64,000 bases of DNA from Variovorax paradoxus (GCF_018614915.1 NZ_JAGGNU010000018.1:82817-146816), one strand, 5' to 3'; positions 8,556-20,475 are shown, counted from the stretch's first letter. The notes: generated from the sequence alone by a model not told the origin. Translations and numbers: made by a program.

Positions 8556-9434
8556 ATGCAGGCCGAACCCACCGATGCGCCGGTCCCGATCCGGCCCGCC
8601 GCCACCGTGCTCATCTGCCGCGACAGTGCCGCCGGACCCCAGGTCCTCATGATCCAGCGTCATGCGTCGTCGGACGTGCATGGCGGCTCCTTCGTCTTTC
8701 CGGGCGGCAAGGTGGATGCGGCCGACGCCCGGCTTGATGCAGCCGCGCACCTGGACCAGCCGGCAGAGCGCCTGCACGCGCAGCTGTGCGAAGAGGACAT
8801 CGACGTTGCGACAGCCGCTGCCATCCACGTCGGCGCGGTGCGCGAGGTCTTCGAGGAATGCGGCCTGCTGTTCGCGCACGAGGCCGGCGGCAGTGGCCTT
8901 CGGCAAGCGGCCGCGCTGGCAGCGGACGGCGTCGCCTTCAACGAGATGCTCGGCCGCCTCGGCCTGCGGCTGGACACGCGCGCGCTGCGGCCGTGGTCGC
9001 GCTGGGTCACGCCGCTGCTCGCGCTGTCTTCGCCGGGCAAGCGCTTCGATACGCGCTTCTTCATCGCGAAGGCGCCGGTCGGTCAAGACGCGCAGCACGA
9101 CGCGCACGAAGCAGTGCACAGCGCCTGGCTGCGGCCGCGCGCAGCGCTCGAAAGCTACTGGCGCGGCGACATCGTTCTGGCGGCGCCGCAGATCATGAGC
9201 CTGGCGCACCTGGGCCGCTACGACAGCGTCGATGCGATGCTGGCCGAAGCCGCGAGCCGACCACCCTGCGTCGTGCGGCCGCACAACTTCGAGTTCGAGG
9301 ACACGCGCGCCACCGCCTACCCCGGCGACGAGCGCCATCCGGAACGCATGCGCGTCATGCCCGGGCCGCTGCGCCTGGTGCTGCGCGGCAAGCGGCTCGA
9401 ACCGCCGGGCGGCTTCGACGAACTCTGGCGCTGA
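8556..9434 (+). CDS. Nudix hydrolase with a split Nudix box (NUDT19-like)
   Basis: A 292-residue Nudix-fold hydrolase. After PAATVLICRD and the FVFPGGKVD segment (residues 48-54), the helix part of the Nudix box, REVFEECGLLF (96-106), comes about 40 residues later than in the compact GX5EX7REUXEEXGU motif. That long insertion is characteristic of the NUDT19/NUDT7-like branch, whose members often cleave CoA or its esters; the substrate here is inferred only from this resemblance. The ATG lies two bases after recJ, so it is the third gene of the rpfE-recJ operon. Confidence 0.85.
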   Translation: MQAEPTDAPVPIRPAATVLICRDSAAGPQVLMIQRHASSDVHGGSFVFPGGKVDAADARLDAAAHLDQPAERLHAQLCEEDIDVATAAAIHVGAVREVFEECGLLFAHEAGGSGLRQAAALAADGVAFNEMLGRLGLRLDTRALRPWSRWVTPLLALSSPGKRFDTRFFIAKAPVGQDAQHDAHEAVHSAWLRPRAALESYWRGDIVLAAPQIMSLAHLGRYDSVDAMLAEAASRPPCVVRPHNFEFEDTRATAYPGDERHPERMRVMPGPLRLVLRGKRLEPPGGFDELWR

Positions 9435-9444
9435 GAATCGGGGC

Positions 9445-10050
9445 ATGGAAATTCTCACGCTGACGGCGCTGATCCTCTTCGGCGCCTACCTGATCAAGAG
9501 CAGAGACCAGAAGCGCCGCGTCGCGCTCCTGGCCGGCCACCTCGGCAACTACCAGATCGAACACCTGATGGAGAAGCTGACCGAGGGCTATCTGCGCTGT
9601 CTCGGCGAGGACGACCTTGAGCGCCGCGAGCAGATCTGGAACCTGCTCGCCACGAGCGAGCAGACGCTCGCGAGCCAGTTCTCGCGCTTTGCCGCGGAGT
9701 TCTCCAAGGTCGGCGAGGCCGATGCGCGCGTCTCCAGGTTTCCGATCGCATTGCCCTTCGCGCAGGCGCTGTTCCCGGGCGGCAGCTTCGACATGCGCGA
9801 GGCGCTGGCCATCCACGCGCGCGGCATCGCCGATGCGGCCGCGAACGTGCAGCAGCGAACGCCCAGGGACAAGGCCTACATGATGTCGGCCGAGCTGTTC
9901 CTCATGCAGCACACCTGCCATTGGTTCTGCCGGTCGAAGGCGGTCGCCTCGGCGCGGCTGCTGGCGCGCCACAAGACCTCGTATGCGCAGGTGCTCGACG
10001 CGGTGTCGCCGGCGACGCGCCGTGCCTACGGTGGCCTGGTGGGCGACTGA
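9445..10050 (+). CDS. Hypothetical membrane-anchored protein
   Basis: A 201-residue protein whose first 18 residues (MEILTLTALILFGAYLIK) form a single membrane anchor, followed by a charged cytoplasmic helical region rich in Arg, Glu and Leu (EKLTEGYLRCLGEDDLERREQIWNLL) and a conserved-looking C-terminus with HTCHWFCRSKA. I do not recognise the family. It starts 10 bp after the Nudix gene and closes the operon, converging with the outer-membrane-like gene on the other strand. Confidence 0.75.
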   Translation: MEILTLTALILFGAYLIKSRDQKRRVALLAGHLGNYQIEHLMEKLTEGYLRCLGEDDLERREQIWNLLATSEQTLASQFSRFAAEFSKVGEADARVSRFPIALPFAQALFPGGSFDMREALAIHARGIADAAANVQQRTPRDKAYMMSAELFLMQHTCHWFCRSKAVASARLLARHKTSYAQVLDAVSPATRRAYGGLVGD

Positions 10051-10060
10051 GGCTGCCGAT

Positions 10061-10729
10061 CTAAGGGCCGAACTCGTGATTCAGGCCGACCGACACGCTG
10101 TGCACCCCGGCAGGACCGGTGCGCGCCGCGCTGAGGTCGATGCTGATCAGGGGCGTCAGGCTGAAACGTGCGCCGACGCGCGAGGTCCAGAGGCCGAAGG
10201 CGCGATGGCGTTCGGCGATCAGCGTCACGGTGTCGTTCAGTGCCCATTCGCCGGCCAGTCCGCCGCGGCCGCTGCGCGCGCCGGTGCCGGGCGCCCAGTC
10301 CGCGCCCAGGTTCGCATGCATCTGCAGGCTGTCAGTCGGGCGCCAGGTCACCGGGACGACGAACTGCCCGCCGGCCCGGCCGCCGCGACGCGGCAGCTCG
10401 AAGGTCGCGCCCATCGACAGGGCGGCGCTCCAGCGCGCATCGGCCGCCTGGCCCAGAAAGGTCCATTTGAGCTGAGGTCCTAGCACGTGCAGGCGATCCC
10501 CCGCCATGTCGATGCGCTCGATGTTGAGCCCCAGCTCGACCGGCCCGACGCGGCAGGCCGGTCCGAGGTGCCACAGCGTGGTCTGCTCGCTGCGCACGCG
10601 CGTGCCCCACAACTCGTACTGGCACCGGCCCGGATCGAGCATGCCCGCATCGTCGACGTCGAAATGCCCGCCGGCCTGCGCGGAAGCTGCGGCCAGCCAG
10701 AGCGCGGGCCATGCAATGCGTCGGATCAT
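10061..10729 (-). CDS. Putative outer-membrane beta-barrel protein
   Basis: A 222-residue protein with a signal peptide (MIRRIAWPALWLAAASAQA, cut near residue 19). The mature part alternates polar and aromatic or aliphatic residues in short strands (FVVPVTWRPTDSLQMHANLG, TVTLIAERHRAFGLW, ARFSLTPLISIDLSAART) and ends HEFGP close to an aromatic, all typical of small outer-membrane barrels. No specific family is recognised. It lies 40 bp downstream of the response regulator on the same strand and could be cotranscribed with it. Confidence 0.7.
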   Translation of the reverse strand: MIRRIAWPALWLAAASAQAGGHFDVDDAGMLDPGRCQYELWGTRVRSEQTTLWHLGPACRVGPVELGLNIERIDMAGDRLHVLGPQLKWTFLGQAADARWSAALSMGATFELPRRGGRAGGQFVVPVTWRPTDSLQMHANLGADWAPGTGARSGRGGLAGEWALNDTVTLIAERHRAFGLWTSRVGARFSLTPLISIDLSAARTGPAGVHSVSVGLNHEFGP

Positions 10730-10769
10730 GGCCGCGCATTCTAGGAGCGGCCGATGTCAGCTCATCAGC

Positions 10770-11795
10770 TCATATCTCGAACTGGGGCTGCAGCTCGCGG
10801 ATGCGCTTCATTGCCACGCCGGCGGCCGCGGTGCGCGTCTCGACGCCGAGCTTGACGTACACGCGCTCCAGGTGCTTCTTGGCGGTGGCCGGGCTCGCGC
10901 CGAGGATCTCGCCGATGTCCTTGTTGGTCTTGCCCTTGACCACCCAGTACAGCACCTCGGCCTCGCGCGCGGTGAGCTTCAGGCAGAGGCTCATGGCCTC
11001 GATCACCGCGGTGCCGGAAACCTCGCGCATGATGATCAGCCAGTCGTCGCCATCCTCGTCGTGGCCGGTCTGCTGGTGCAGCCGCAGGTTGAGGCTGGCG
11101 GCGCCCTGCGCGATCGTGAGCACGGGCGGCTCGATCTGGCGCGCTTGCGCATCGGGCAGGTGCTGGCGCAGCCAATCGAGCACCGCCGGCGGCGTGGCCG
11201 GCGCTGCCGTGGCGCAGTAGCGCTGCAGCAGGTCGCGCGCCAGCGCGGTCTGCCAGACGAGCTTGCCCTCGGGGAAGCGCACCGTGAAGCTCGCATAGCC
11301 GAAGGCGTCGAGCGCATTGCGCGCCTGGCCGGCTTGCTGCGCCGCCTGCCGCGCGGCGCGCGCGCCCTGCAGGTGCACGTTCATGCGCGCCAGCACTTCC
11401 TTCGGCTTGATCGGCTTGGTGACGTAGTCGACACCCCCGGCCTCCAGCGCGGCGACCAGGTGCTCGGTCTCGGTGAGACCGGTCATGAACACGATCGGGA
11501 TGTGGGCGGTCGCGGCATCCGCCTTGAGCCGGCGCGCAACCTCGAAGCCGTCGATGCCCGGCATCATCGCGTCGAGCAGCACGATGTCGGGGCGCGCCTG
11601 CGTGGCGCGCTGCAGCGCCTGCTCGCCGCTGGTCGCGACCAGCACTGCGTAGCCGGATTCGTCCAGCGCATCGTGCAGCACGGCGAGGTTGTCGGGCACG
11701 TCGTCGACGATCAGCACCAGGTCGCCCGTGCCCGCGTGCTCGCGCAGGCTGCGCACGAGGGGCGGTGTGCCTGCCATGTCGCCGGTCGTCGTCAT
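10770..11795 (-). CDS. Response regulator with receiver and LuxR-type DNA-binding domain
   Basis: A 341-residue regulator. An N-terminal receiver (about residues 25-145) has acidic DD at 31-32, phospho-acceptor Asp75 in IVLLDAMMPG and the KPIKP lysine. A middle linker of about 130 residues has no clear family. The C-terminal LuxR/FixJ helix-turn-helix (about 270-335) reads LTAREAEVLYWVVKGKTNKDIGEIL...TAKKHLERVYVKLGV. Its ATG overlaps the stop of the upstream sensor kinase by four bases (ATGA), so it is very likely the cognate partner. Targets are not visible, but the urease operon, divergent from the sensor, is the obvious candidate. Confidence 0.9.
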   Translation of the reverse strand: MTTTGDMAGTPPLVRSLREHAGTGDLVLIVDDVPDNLAVLHDALDESGYAVLVATSGEQALQRATQARPDIVLLDAMMPGIDGFEVARRLKADAATAHIPIVFMTGLTETEHLVAALEAGGVDYVTKPIKPKEVLARMNVHLQGARAARQAAQQAGQARNALDAFGYASFTVRFPEGKLVWQTALARDLLQRYCATAAPATPPAVLDWLRQHLPDAQARQIEPPVLTIAQGAASLNLRLHQQTGHDEDGDDWLIIMREVSGTAVIEAMSLCLKLTAREAEVLYWVVKGKTNKDIGEILGASPATAKKHLERVYVKLGVETRTAAAGVAMKRIRELQPQFEI

Positions 11796-14700
11796 GGCAC
11801 CCCGGTCGCGGCGACCAGGGCGCGGCTCATCGCCTCGAACTGGAATTGGCGCGCCAGCGTGCGCTGCGCCGCTGTCCAGCCCGCGCATTCGGGCTGGGCC
11901 GCATCGATGGCGTCGAGCTGGTTCATGATGCCGCGGAAGTAGCCGAGGCCGACGGCCTCTTCGAGCGCGCGCAGGCTCGCCACATCGGGCAGCACGGCCG
12001 CGGGCTGCGCGGGCACCGGCGGCGGCGGCGCGCGGTCGGTCCAGCGCAGCGCGAGCCGCCGTTCGAGCCAGTCGAGCAGCTCGCTGTGGCGCACCGGCTT
12101 GACGAAGAAATCCTCGGGCGCGATGCCGACGTCGTTGTCCAGCCGCTTGTCGAAGGCATTGGCCGAGACGATCGCGACCGACGCATCGCCGAGCCCGAGC
12201 GCGCGCGCGCGCGCGCGGCGGATGGTCTCCCAGCCGTCGATGCCCGGCATCGCGAGGTCGACGAACATCGCGTCGGGCTGCCAGCCGGCCGCGATCAGGT
12301 CGAGCGCATCGTGTCCGCTGGCCGCCGTGCGCAGCTCGAAGCCCAGGGGCGCGAGCACCTGCACGAGCAGCTCGCGGTCGGCCTCCTCGTTGTCGACCAC
12401 CAGCAGGCGCCGGCGCGGGCCTTCGTAGCCGCGCCGCAGCCGAGGCGCGGCCGCGGCCGTGCGCCGGACGCCGCCGGCCGGCGCTTCGTGCACCCGCGGC
12501 AGGAACAGCCGCACGCGGAACACCGAGCCGGCGCCGGGCGTGCTCTGCACGTTCATCTCGCCGCCCATCAGGTCGATCAGCATCTTCGCGATGGTCAGGC
12601 CCAGGCCGGCGCCGGGCGCGGACGGGCCCGCGGTCGTGCCGCGCGCAAAGGGCTCGAAGATGCGGCTCAGCTCCTCGGCCGACATGCCGGGGCCGGTGTC
12701 CTCGACCTCGATGGCCGCGAACTCGCGCGCATAGCGCAGGCGCAGCGTGATCTGCCCGCTCGCGGTGAACTTGATCGCGTTGCCCAGCAGGTTGATGAGG
12801 ATCTGCCGCACGCGCCGCTCATCCGCGCGCACCAGCTCGGGCAGCTCGCCGGCGGGCTCGAAGCGGAAGGCCAGGCCTTTCTCGGCGGCCTCCAGCTCGA
12901 ACATGTCGGCCAGCTCGCTCATCAGTTCGGCGAACTGCATCGGCCTTGCGTTGAGCGTGAGCTTGCCGGCCTCGATGTGCGCGATGTCGAGCGTGCCCTC
13001 GATCAGCGACAGCAGGTGCTCGCCGCCGCGCTTGATGACTGCCACCGCCTGCTGCCGGTGCGGCGGCACGGCCGCATCCTCGCCCATCAGCTGCGCATAG
13101 CCCAGGATGCTGTTGAGCGGCGTGCGCAGCTCGTGGCTGATGGCGCTGATGTAGCGGCTCTTGGCCTGGTTGGCCTGGTCCGCCTGCTCGCGGGCCTGCT
13201 CGGCCGTCTGCTTGGCGGCCTGCAAGGCGCGGTCGGTCTCGCGGTGCAACTCGATCTCGCGCACCAGCAGGTGCGTTTGGCGATTCGACTCCTCCTGCGC
13301 CACCTTGCGGCTCTGGTGTGCGAGCACCAGCCACCAGGCGACGATGCCGGCGATCAAGAGCAGCGCCATGTAGGCCTTGAGGAAGCCCGAGCGCAGGGAC
13401 GCTGGCTGCGCGGCTTCGGCCAGCGCCGCTTCGCCCAGGCCGCGCAGCTCCTGCTGATAGAGCACGCCGAAGACGGCCGCCAGCAGCGGCACCACGATCA
13501 GCATCAGGAGCAGGAAATGGCCGAGCCCGGTGTCGAGGTAGGGCCAGACGCGGCGCGGCAGCAGCCAGCGCAGCGCGCCCGACCATTGCGCCGAAAGGCT
13601 CGCCTGCGGCTTGCACAGGTCGCCGCAGCGCGCGTCGAGCGTGCAGCACAGCGAGCAGATGGCGCCCTGGTAGGCGGGGCAGTGCGCCATGTCGGGGCCT
13701 TCGTACTCGCGTTCGCAGATCACGCAGCGCTGGGTGCTGAGACGGCGGTAGCTGCCGGCCTCCGATTCGACGCGCGCCCAGCGCACCGCCGAGCGGCCCG
13801 CCGCCGGGGCGAAGGGCGCCGAGCCGCAATCGTCGGACACCCGCGCGATGTAGTACCGGCCCTTCGTGGCCCAGGCGATCAGCGGCGCCGCCACGAAAGC
13901 GGTGCCCAGCGCGATCAGCGCCGAGAAGGCCTGCGCCATCGGCCCGAACACGCCGAGGTGCGCGGTGATCGACAGCGCCGAGGCCAGCGCCATCGCGCCG
14001 ACGCCGACCGGGTTGATATCCCACAGGTGCGCGCGCTTGAACTCGATGCCCGGCGGCGAGAGGCCCAGGGGCTTGTTGACGACGAGGTCGGCCACCACCG
14101 CCATCATCCAGGCGATCGCGATGTTGGCGTAGAGGCCGAGCACGTCGCCCAGCGCCTCGAACACGTTCATCTCCATCAGCATGAAGGCGATCAGCGCGTT
14201 GAACACCACCCACACCACGCGGCCCGGGTGGCTGTGCGTCACGCGCGAGAAGAAGTTGCTCCAGGCCAGCGAGCCCGCATAGGCGTTGGTGACGTTGATC
14301 TTGAGCTGCGAGATGACCACGAACAGCGCCGTCGCCGCGACGGCCCAGCCGTAGTTCGGAAACACGTACTCGTAGGCGGCCAGGTACATCTGGTTCGGGT
14401 CGACCGCGCGTTCGGGCGGCACCATGTGCCCGATGGCGAGGTAGGCGAGCAGCGCGCCGCCCAGCATCTTGAGCACGCCCAGCACCACCCAGCCCGGCCC
14501 GCCCGCGAGCACCCCGGCCCACCAGCGGCCGCGGTTGGCGGCGGTGCGGACCGGCATGAAGCGCAGGTAGTCGGCCTGCTCGCCCATCTGCGTGATCAGC
14601 GCGATGCCGACGGTGAGCGCGGCACCGAACAGGTGCAGATCAAAACCGATGGCACCGGGCTTGACGCCGTTGTAGTGCACGATGCCTTCGAACGCACCAG

Positions 14701-15328
14701 GATCGCGCACCAGCACATAGCCGAAGGGCACCACCAGCATCAACAGCCAGATCGGCTGGGTCCAGACCTGCAGCCGGCTGATGGCCGAGATGCCGTGCGT
14801 GACCAGCGGAATCACCACCAACGCGCAGACTAGGTAGCCCCACTTCACCGGGATGCCAAGGGCCAGTTCGAGCGCATAGGCCATCACCGCCGCCTCGAGC
14901 GCGAAGAAGATGAAGGTGAAGCTGGCGTAGATCAGCGAGGTCAGCGTGGAGCCGATGTAGCCGAAGCCGGCGCCCCGCGTGAGCAGGTCCATGTCGACGC
15001 CGTAGCGCGCCGCGCAGACGCTGATCGGCAGGCCGGCCAGGAAGATGATGAGCCCGGTGACCAGGATCGCCCAGGCCGCGTTGACGAAGCCGTACTGCAC
15101 CAGCAGCGTGGCGCCCACCGCCTCGAGGATCAGGAAGGACGCCGCGCCGCCGAAGGCCGTGCTCGCCACGCGCCATTCGGACATGCGGCGAAAGCGCTGC
15201 GGCGTGTAGCGCAGGGCATAGTCTTCGAGCGTCTCGCTCGCCACCCAGCTGTTGTAGTCGCGCCTGACCTTGACGATGCGCTGGGGCGCTTCGTCGCTGG
15301 GGGGCGGGGGAACGGCGGTAGAGTCCAC
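11792..15328 (-). CDS. NCS1 permease-hybrid histidine kinase fusion sensor
   Basis: A 1178-residue single chain. Residues 45-500 are a complete NCS1-type nucleobase/hydantoin:cation symporter domain with about twelve membrane segments (for example [29 protein letters not shown]). Residues 535-572 hold eight cysteines in CxxC-type spacing (535, 538, 550, 558, 561, 562, 568, 572), a likely metal site. Two further membrane segments (603-624, 652-670) lead into a coiled coil, a HisKA domain with His732 in SHELRTPLN, an ATPase domain ([22 protein letters not shown]) and a receiver with Asp1024 and Lys1077. It probably senses a purine, hydantoin or urea-related compound as a transceptor; that ligand is inference. 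The start is GTG 15328, only 54 bp from the divergent ureA. Confidence 0.92.
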   Translation of the reverse strand: MDSTAVPPPPSDEAPQRIVKVRRDYNSWVASETLEDYALRYTPQRFRRMSEWRVASTAFGGAASFLILEAVGATLLVQYGFVNAAWAILVTGLIIFLAGLPISVCAARYGVDMDLLTRGAGFGYIGSTLTSLIYASFTFIFFALEAAVMAYALELALGIPVKWGYLVCALVVIPLVTHGISAISRLQVWTQPIWLLMLVVPFGYVLVRDPGAFEGIVHYNGVKPGAIGFDLHLFGAALTVGIALITQMGEQADYLRFMPVRTAANRGRWWAGVLAGGPGWVVLGVLKMLGGALLAYLAIGHMVPPERAVDPNQMYLAAYEYVFPNYGWAVAATALFVVISQLKINVTNAYAGSLAWSNFFSRVTHSHPGRVVWVVFNALIAFMLMEMNVFEALGDVLGLYANIAIAWMMAVVADLVVNKPLGLSPPGIEFKRAHLWDINPVGVGAMALASALSITAHLGVFGPMAQAFSALIALGTAFVAAPLIAWATKGRYYIARVSDDCGSAPFAPAAGRSAVRWARVESEAGSYRRLSTQRCVICEREYEGPDMAHCPAYQGAICSLCCTLDARCGDLCKPQASLSAQWSGALRWLLPRRVWPYLDTGLGHFLLLMLIVVPLLAAVFGVLYQQELRGLGEAALAEAAQPASLRSGFLKAYMALLLIAGIVAWWLVLAHQSRKVAQEESNRQTHLLVREIELHRETDRALQAAKQTAEQAREQADQANQAKSRYISAISHELRTPLNSILGYAQLMGEDAAVPPHRQQAVAVIKRGGEHLLSLIEGTLDIAHIEAGKLTLNARPMQFAELMSELADMFELEAAEKGLAFRFEPAGELPELVRADERRVRQILINLLGNAIKFTASGQITLRLRYAREFAAIEVEDTGPGMSAEELSRIFEPFARGTTAGPSAPGAGLGLTIAKMLIDLMGGEMNVQSTPGAGSVFRVRLFLPRVHEAPAGGVRRTAAAAPRLRRGYEGPRRRLLVVDNEEADRELLVQVLAPLGFELRTAASGHDALDLIAAGWQPDAMFVDLAMPGIDGWETIRRARARALGLGDASVAIVSANAFDKRLDNDVGIAPEDFFVKPVRHSELLDWLERRLALRWTDRAPPPPVPAQPAAVLPDVASLRALEEAVGLGYFRGIMNQLDAIDAAQPECAGWTAAQRTLARQFQFEAMSRALVAATGVP

Positions 15329-15382
15329 GGGTTCAAAGTGCAGCTTTCATGCCACGGCACGAGTGTTGCAACATCGCCCCCC

Positions 15383-15685
15383 ATGGAACTGACACCGCGA
15401 GAAAAAGACAAGTTGCTGATCTTCACGGCCGCCCTGCTGGCCGAACGGCGCCGGGCACGCGGCCTGAAGCTCAACTACCCAGAGGCCGTGGCGCTGATCT
15501 CGGCCGCCGTCATGGAAGGCGCCCGCGACGGCAAGAGCGTGGCCGCGCTGATGAGCGAGGGCCGCAGCGTCCTGTCGCGCGCCGACGTGATGGACGGGGT
15601 GGCAGAGATGATTCCGGACATCCAGGTCGAGGCCACGTTCCCGGACGGCACCAAGCTGGTCACGGTGCACCAGCCCATCGCATGA
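15383..15685 (+). CDS. ureA: Urease subunit gamma
   Basis: A 100-residue protein, the exact usual length of UreA. It reads [23 protein letters not shown], then [21 protein letters not shown] and VSR-type [29 protein letters not shown], all hallmark blocks. UreA forms the (UreABC)3 holoenzyme that hydrolyses urea to ammonia and carbamate. The ATG lies 54 bp from the divergent sensor gene and opens the operon; no strong ribosome site is seen. The ureJ frame overlaps its stop. Confidence 0.97.
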   Translation: MELTPREKDKLLIFTAALLAERRRARGLKLNYPEAVALISAAVMEGARDGKSVAALMSEGRSVLSRADVMDGVAEMIPDIQVEATFPDGTKLVTVHQPIA

Positions 15686-15711
15686 AGCACACCCCCAAGG
15701 ACTCAACGACC

Positions 15712-16317
15712 ATGCGCTTTCTTCGTACCGCCCCGACCCTTGCCGCCGTTCTGCTCGCCGCCCTGCCGCTGGCCGCGGCGGCCCACACAGGCGCCGACGC
15801 CGGCATGCACCACGGCTTCGCGGCCGGCTTTCTGCATCCGCTGACCGGGCTCGATCACCTGGCTGCCATGGTTGCGGTCGGCCTCTGGAGCGCGCTCACC
15901 GCGCGCCGCGCCTGGCCCGATCTTCTGTGGGCGCCGCTCGGTTTCGCCGCCATGCTGCTGGCCGGCGCGCTGGCCGGGCTGGCGGGCGTGCAACTGCCTG
16001 CCGTGGAGCCGATGATCGCGGCCTCGCTGCTGGTGCTGGGCCTGCTGGTCCTCACGCAGCGCCGCCTGCCGGCGCTCGCGGCGGCCGCGCTGGTCGGCGG
16101 GTTCGCCGTCTTCCATGGCGGCGCGCACGGCCAGGAATTGGCCGGCGAATCCGGTGCCGCGCTCACGCTGGCCGGCATGCTCGCCGCCACCGTACTGCTG
16201 CATGCGGCCGGCATCGTGGTCGGCTGGTCGCTGCGCCATGCCAACCGCTGGCTGCCGCGCGCGGCGGGCGCCGCAGTCGCGATCTTCGGTGCCGTCCTGC
16301 TCGGCAGCCTCGCATGA
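15712..16317 (+). CDS. ureJ: HupE/UreJ family nickel permease
   Basis: A 201-residue membrane protein with a cleavable signal ([24 protein letters not shown]) and six hydrophobic segments. The HupE/UreJ nickel motif [12 protein letters not shown] lies just after the signal, preceded by the His-containing [11 protein letters not shown]. Members import Ni2+ for hydrogenase or urease. The ATG at 15712 follows AAGGA at about 10 bp; an in-frame ATG at 15682 overlaps the ureA stop (ATGA) and would add ten residues, so translational coupling from there is possible. Its stop overlaps the ureB start. Confidence 0.92.
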   Translation: MRFLRTAPTLAAVLLAALPLAAAAHTGADAGMHHGFAAGFLHPLTGLDHLAAMVAVGLWSALTARRAWPDLLWAPLGFAAMLLAGALAGLAGVQLPAVEPMIAASLLVLGLLVLTQRRLPALAAAALVGGFAVFHGGAHGQELAGESGAALTLAGMLAATVLLHAAGIVVGWSLRHANRWLPRAAGAAVAIFGAVLLGSLA

Positions 16318-16619
16318 CGCCCGGCGAACTCATCACGGACGAGGGCGACCACGTCCTCAACCCCGGCCGCCGCGCGATCACGCTGGTGGTGCAGAACACG
16401 GCCGACCGGCCGATCCAGGTCGGCTCGCACTACCACTTCGCCGAGACCAACGGCGCCCTGGGCTTCGACCGCGAGGCCGCGCGCGGCATGCGCCTGAACA
16501 TCGCCTCGGGCACCGCGGTGCGCTTCGAGCCGGGGCAGCAGCGCACGGTCGAGCTGGTCGATTTCTCCGGGGATCGCGTGGTCTACGGCTTCCGCGGCCT
16601 CATTCAAGGAAAACTCTAA
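16314..16619 (+). CDS. ureB: Urease subunit beta
   Basis: A 101-residue UreB, typical length. It begins [19 protein letters not shown] and contains [33 protein letters not shown] and DRVVYGFRG, the family's signature blocks. It packs with UreA and UreC in the trimeric apoenzyme. The start ATG overlaps the ureJ stop by four bases. A 131-bp gap with a repeat element separates it from ureC, unlike the tight spacing elsewhere in the operon. Confidence 0.97.
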   Translation: MTPGELITDEGDHVLNPGRRAITLVVQNTADRPIQVGSHYHFAETNGALGFDREAARGMRLNIASGTAVRFEPGQQRTVELVDFSGDRVVYGFRGLIQGKL

Positions 16620-16620
16620 G

Positions 16621-16749
16621 ATGAAGCAACAAGTCCTTCGGTTGAATGTTCGGGAAACACCGCGGAACCGGCTTTGCCGGGCCGCTGGTGTTGCCCCCGG
16701 TGAGGGGGTGGGCGGCCACACGAAGTCGGCCAACCTGGGGGAGAGCTGA
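16621..16749 (+). repeat. Hairpin-rich intergenic element between ureB and ureC
   Basis: The gap holds GC-rich inverted segments: CCGGCTTTGCCGG (16669-16681) and CCCCCGGTGAGGGGG (16695-16709), followed by CGGCCACACGAAGTCGGCC. It resembles the palindromic repeats in the start of lolD and probably belongs to a dispersed Comamonadaceae repeat family. A 42-codon open frame (ATG 16621 to TGA 16749) runs through it but reads like translated repeat rather than protein. The hairpins could attenuate or stabilise the ureC part of the transcript. Confidence 0.6.
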
Positions 16750-16750
16750 G

Positions 16751-18469
<1,719 letters not shown>

Positions 18470-18549
18470 GCGCGATGGCGAAGGGCATTTGACAGGCTCG
18501 GTATCCTCGGGGCATCACTTTCGTGCGCAACGCTGCGCCTCTTTTTCCC

Positions 18550-19122
18550 ATGCTCACAGCCAACAAACTCATGCCCCAGGGCGGCGGCCTCGCGCCGGTG
18601 CTGCTGAAGCGCGCCGCCACGCTCGAACTCGACTGGGACGTGCGCCAGAAAAGCCGCTTCGACGCCACCGACTCGCAAGGCCGGCAGATCGGCGTGTTCC
18701 TGCCGCGCGGCACCGCGGTGCGCGGCGGCGACGTGCTGGTGGCCGAGGACGGTTCGCTGATCAAGGTGACCGCCGCCGCGCAGCCGGTGCTGGTCATCAC
18801 GCACTGCAGCGAGCACGGCACGCCCTTCGACCTGATGCGCGCGGCCTACCACCTGGGCAACCGGCACGTGCCGATCGAGCTGCAGCCGGACCACCTGAAG
18901 ATCGAACCCGACCACGTGCTGGCCGGCATGCTGCGCTCGATGCACCTGATCGTGCGCGAAGCCGAGGCGGCCTTCGAGCCCGAGGGCGGCGCCTACGGTG
19001 CGGGCGCCCACGGCCATTCGCATGGCAGCGCGGCAGCGCCCATTGGGCCGGTGCTGCATCCGGATGCCTACGCGGCGCCGCACGACCACGGCCACGACCA
19101 TCCCCACGATCATTCCCACTGA
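18550..19122 (+). CDS. ureE: Urease accessory protein UreE, nickel chaperone with His-rich tail
   Basis: A 190-residue UreE. The N-terminal peptide-binding domain (residues 1-75) is followed by the metal-binding domain with [28 protein letters not shown] and LRPDHLKIE-like segments ([13 protein letters not shown]). The C-terminus is strikingly histidine-rich (GHSHGS, then [13 protein letters not shown]), so it can hold several nickel ions in addition to the dimer-interface site. The ATG 18550 is preferred; an upstream GTG at 18523 would add nine residues not seen in the family. The stop overlaps the ureF start. Confidence 0.95.
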   Translation: MLTANKLMPQGGGLAPVLLKRAATLELDWDVRQKSRFDATDSQGRQIGVFLPRGTAVRGGDVLVAEDGSLIKVTAAAQPVLVITHCSEHGTPFDLMRAAYHLGNRHVPIELQPDHLKIEPDHVLAGMLRSMHLIVREAEAAFEPEGGAYGAGAHGHSHGSAAAPIGPVLHPDAYAAPHDHGHDHPHDHSH

Positions 19123-19811
19123 TGGCCGAAACGCCGGGCGGCTTACCCGCCGCCAGCCTGCTGCAGCTGATCTGGCTGGCCTCGCCGGCGCTGCCGGTGG
19201 GCGGTTTCTCCTATTCGGAAGGGCTGGAAGCGGGTATCGAATGGGCCGGCCTGGCGACCGAGAAAGCGACCGGCGACTGGCTGGCCGACCAGCTCCACCT
19301 GAGCCTGGCGCGCGCGGATCTTGCCGTCGTCGCGCAGGCCGTTCCCGCCTGGCGCAGCGGCGACACGGCCCGCATCCGTGCGCTCAACGACTGGGTGTTC
19401 CAGACCCGCGAGACTGCCGAATTCCTGCTGCAGACCGAGCAGATGGGCCGCTCCTTCGTCGAGTGGCTCAAGCTGCACCATGCCGATGCCGCGAGCGTCT
19501 TCGACGCGCTGCCCGCGAGCTACCCTATCGCCTTCGCCTTCGGCGCCAGCCGCACCGATGCGCCGGTGCGCGACGCCTGCCTGGCCTTCGCCTTCGGCTG
19601 GGCCGAGAACATGGTGGCCGCCGCGGTCAAGGCCGCGCCGCTGGGCCAGAGCGCCGGCCAGCGCATGCTCGGCCGGCTGGCGGCAGAAATTCCCACAGCC
19701 GTCGAGACTGCGCTCACACTGTCGCATGATGAACGCCAGGCCTTTTCCCCCATGCTCGCCGTGCTGTCGGCGCGCCACGAAACCCAGTACTCGCGCCTTT
19801 TCCGAAGCTGA
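19122..19811 (+). CDS. ureF: Urease accessory protein UreF
   Basis: A 229-residue, all-helical UreF, with the family landmarks [24 protein letters not shown] near the start, [21 protein letters not shown] in the middle and [11 protein letters not shown] followed by a C-terminal [15 protein letters not shown]. UreF bridges UreD and UreG on apo-urease and gates GTP-dependent nickel delivery. The ATG overlaps the ureE stop by one base; ureG follows 13 bp after its stop. Confidence 0.96.
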   Translation: MAETPGGLPAASLLQLIWLASPALPVGGFSYSEGLEAGIEWAGLATEKATGDWLADQLHLSLARADLAVVAQAVPAWRSGDTARIRALNDWVFQTRETAEFLLQTEQMGRSFVEWLKLHHADAASVFDALPASYPIAFAFGASRTDAPVRDACLAFAFGWAENMVAAAVKAAPLGQSAGQRMLGRLAAEIPTAVETALTLSHDERQAFSPMLAVLSARHETQYSRLFRS

Positions 19812-19824
19812 ACGCTGAACCATC

Positions 19825-20475
19825 ATGAGCTCCGCCCTGCACCACATCCCCCATCGCACCAAGAGACTGCCGCCGCTGCGCGTGGGCATCGGCGGGCCGG
19901 TCGGCTCCGGCAAGACCACGCTGCTCGAGATGCTGTGCAAGGCGATGCGCGACAAGTACGACCTGGTCGCGATCACCAATGACATCTACACCAAGGAAGA
20001 CCAGCGCCTGCTCACCGTCGCCGGCGCGCTGCCGGCCGAGCGCATCATGGGCGTGGAGACCGGCGGCTGCCCGCACACCGCGATCCGCGAAGACGCGTCG
20101 ATCAACCTGGAGGCCATCGACCGCATGCTCAGCGAGTTCCCGGATGCCGACGTGGTGTTCGTCGAGAGCGGCGGCGACAACCTGGCCGCCACCTTCAGCC
20201 CCGAGCTCAGCGATCTCACGATCTACGTGATCGACGTCGCGGCGGGCGAGAAGATCCCGCGCAAGGGCGGCCCCGGCATCACCAAGAGCGACCTGTTCGT
20301 CATCAACAAGACCGATCTCGCGCCCTACGTCGGTGCCGACCTGAACGTGATGGAGGCCGACACCCGGCGCATGCGCAAGCAGCGGCCCTATGTGATGACC
20401 AATCTCAAGACCAATACCGGCTTGGCGGAGGTCGTGTCCTTCATCGAAAAGCGCGGCATGCTCGTCGACGACTGA
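19825..20475 (+). CDS. ureG: Urease accessory GTPase UreG
   Basis: A 216-residue SIMIBI-class GTPase. The P-loop [13 protein letters not shown] is near residue 24, with [14 protein letters not shown], the metal-binding [28 protein letters not shown] and the guanine-specificity motif NKTDLAP. It carries nickel from UreE and, with UreF and UreD, activates urease. It lacks the N-terminal His-rich stretch of some homologues, fitting with the His-rich UreE tail. Its last 35 bp overlap the convergent M20 deacylase gene, and it closes the urease operon. Confidence 0.97.
   Translation: MSSALHHIPHRTKRLPPLRVGIGGPVGSGKTTLLEMLCKAMRDKYDLVAITNDIYTKEDQRLLTVAGALPAERIMGVETGGCPHTAIREDASINLEAIDRMLSEFPDADVVFVESGGDNLAATFSPELSDLTIYVIDVAAGEKIPRKGGPGITKSDLFVINKTDLAPYVGADLNVMEADTRRMRKQRPYVMTNLKTNTGLAEVVSFIEKRGMLVDD

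Noticed and set aside
11765..14833. Very long open frame on the plus strand opposite the sensor kinase.
   Set aside because: It is antisense to a well-supported multidomain protein; it is Arg/His/Ala/Gly-rich low-complexity as expected from GC-rich shadow frames and has no recognisable domain. The same applies to 42-1655 (plus) and similar.
16621..16749. A 42-codon open frame between ureB and ureC.
   Set aside because: It reads through a hairpin repeat and has no protein-like features; kept as a repeat only.
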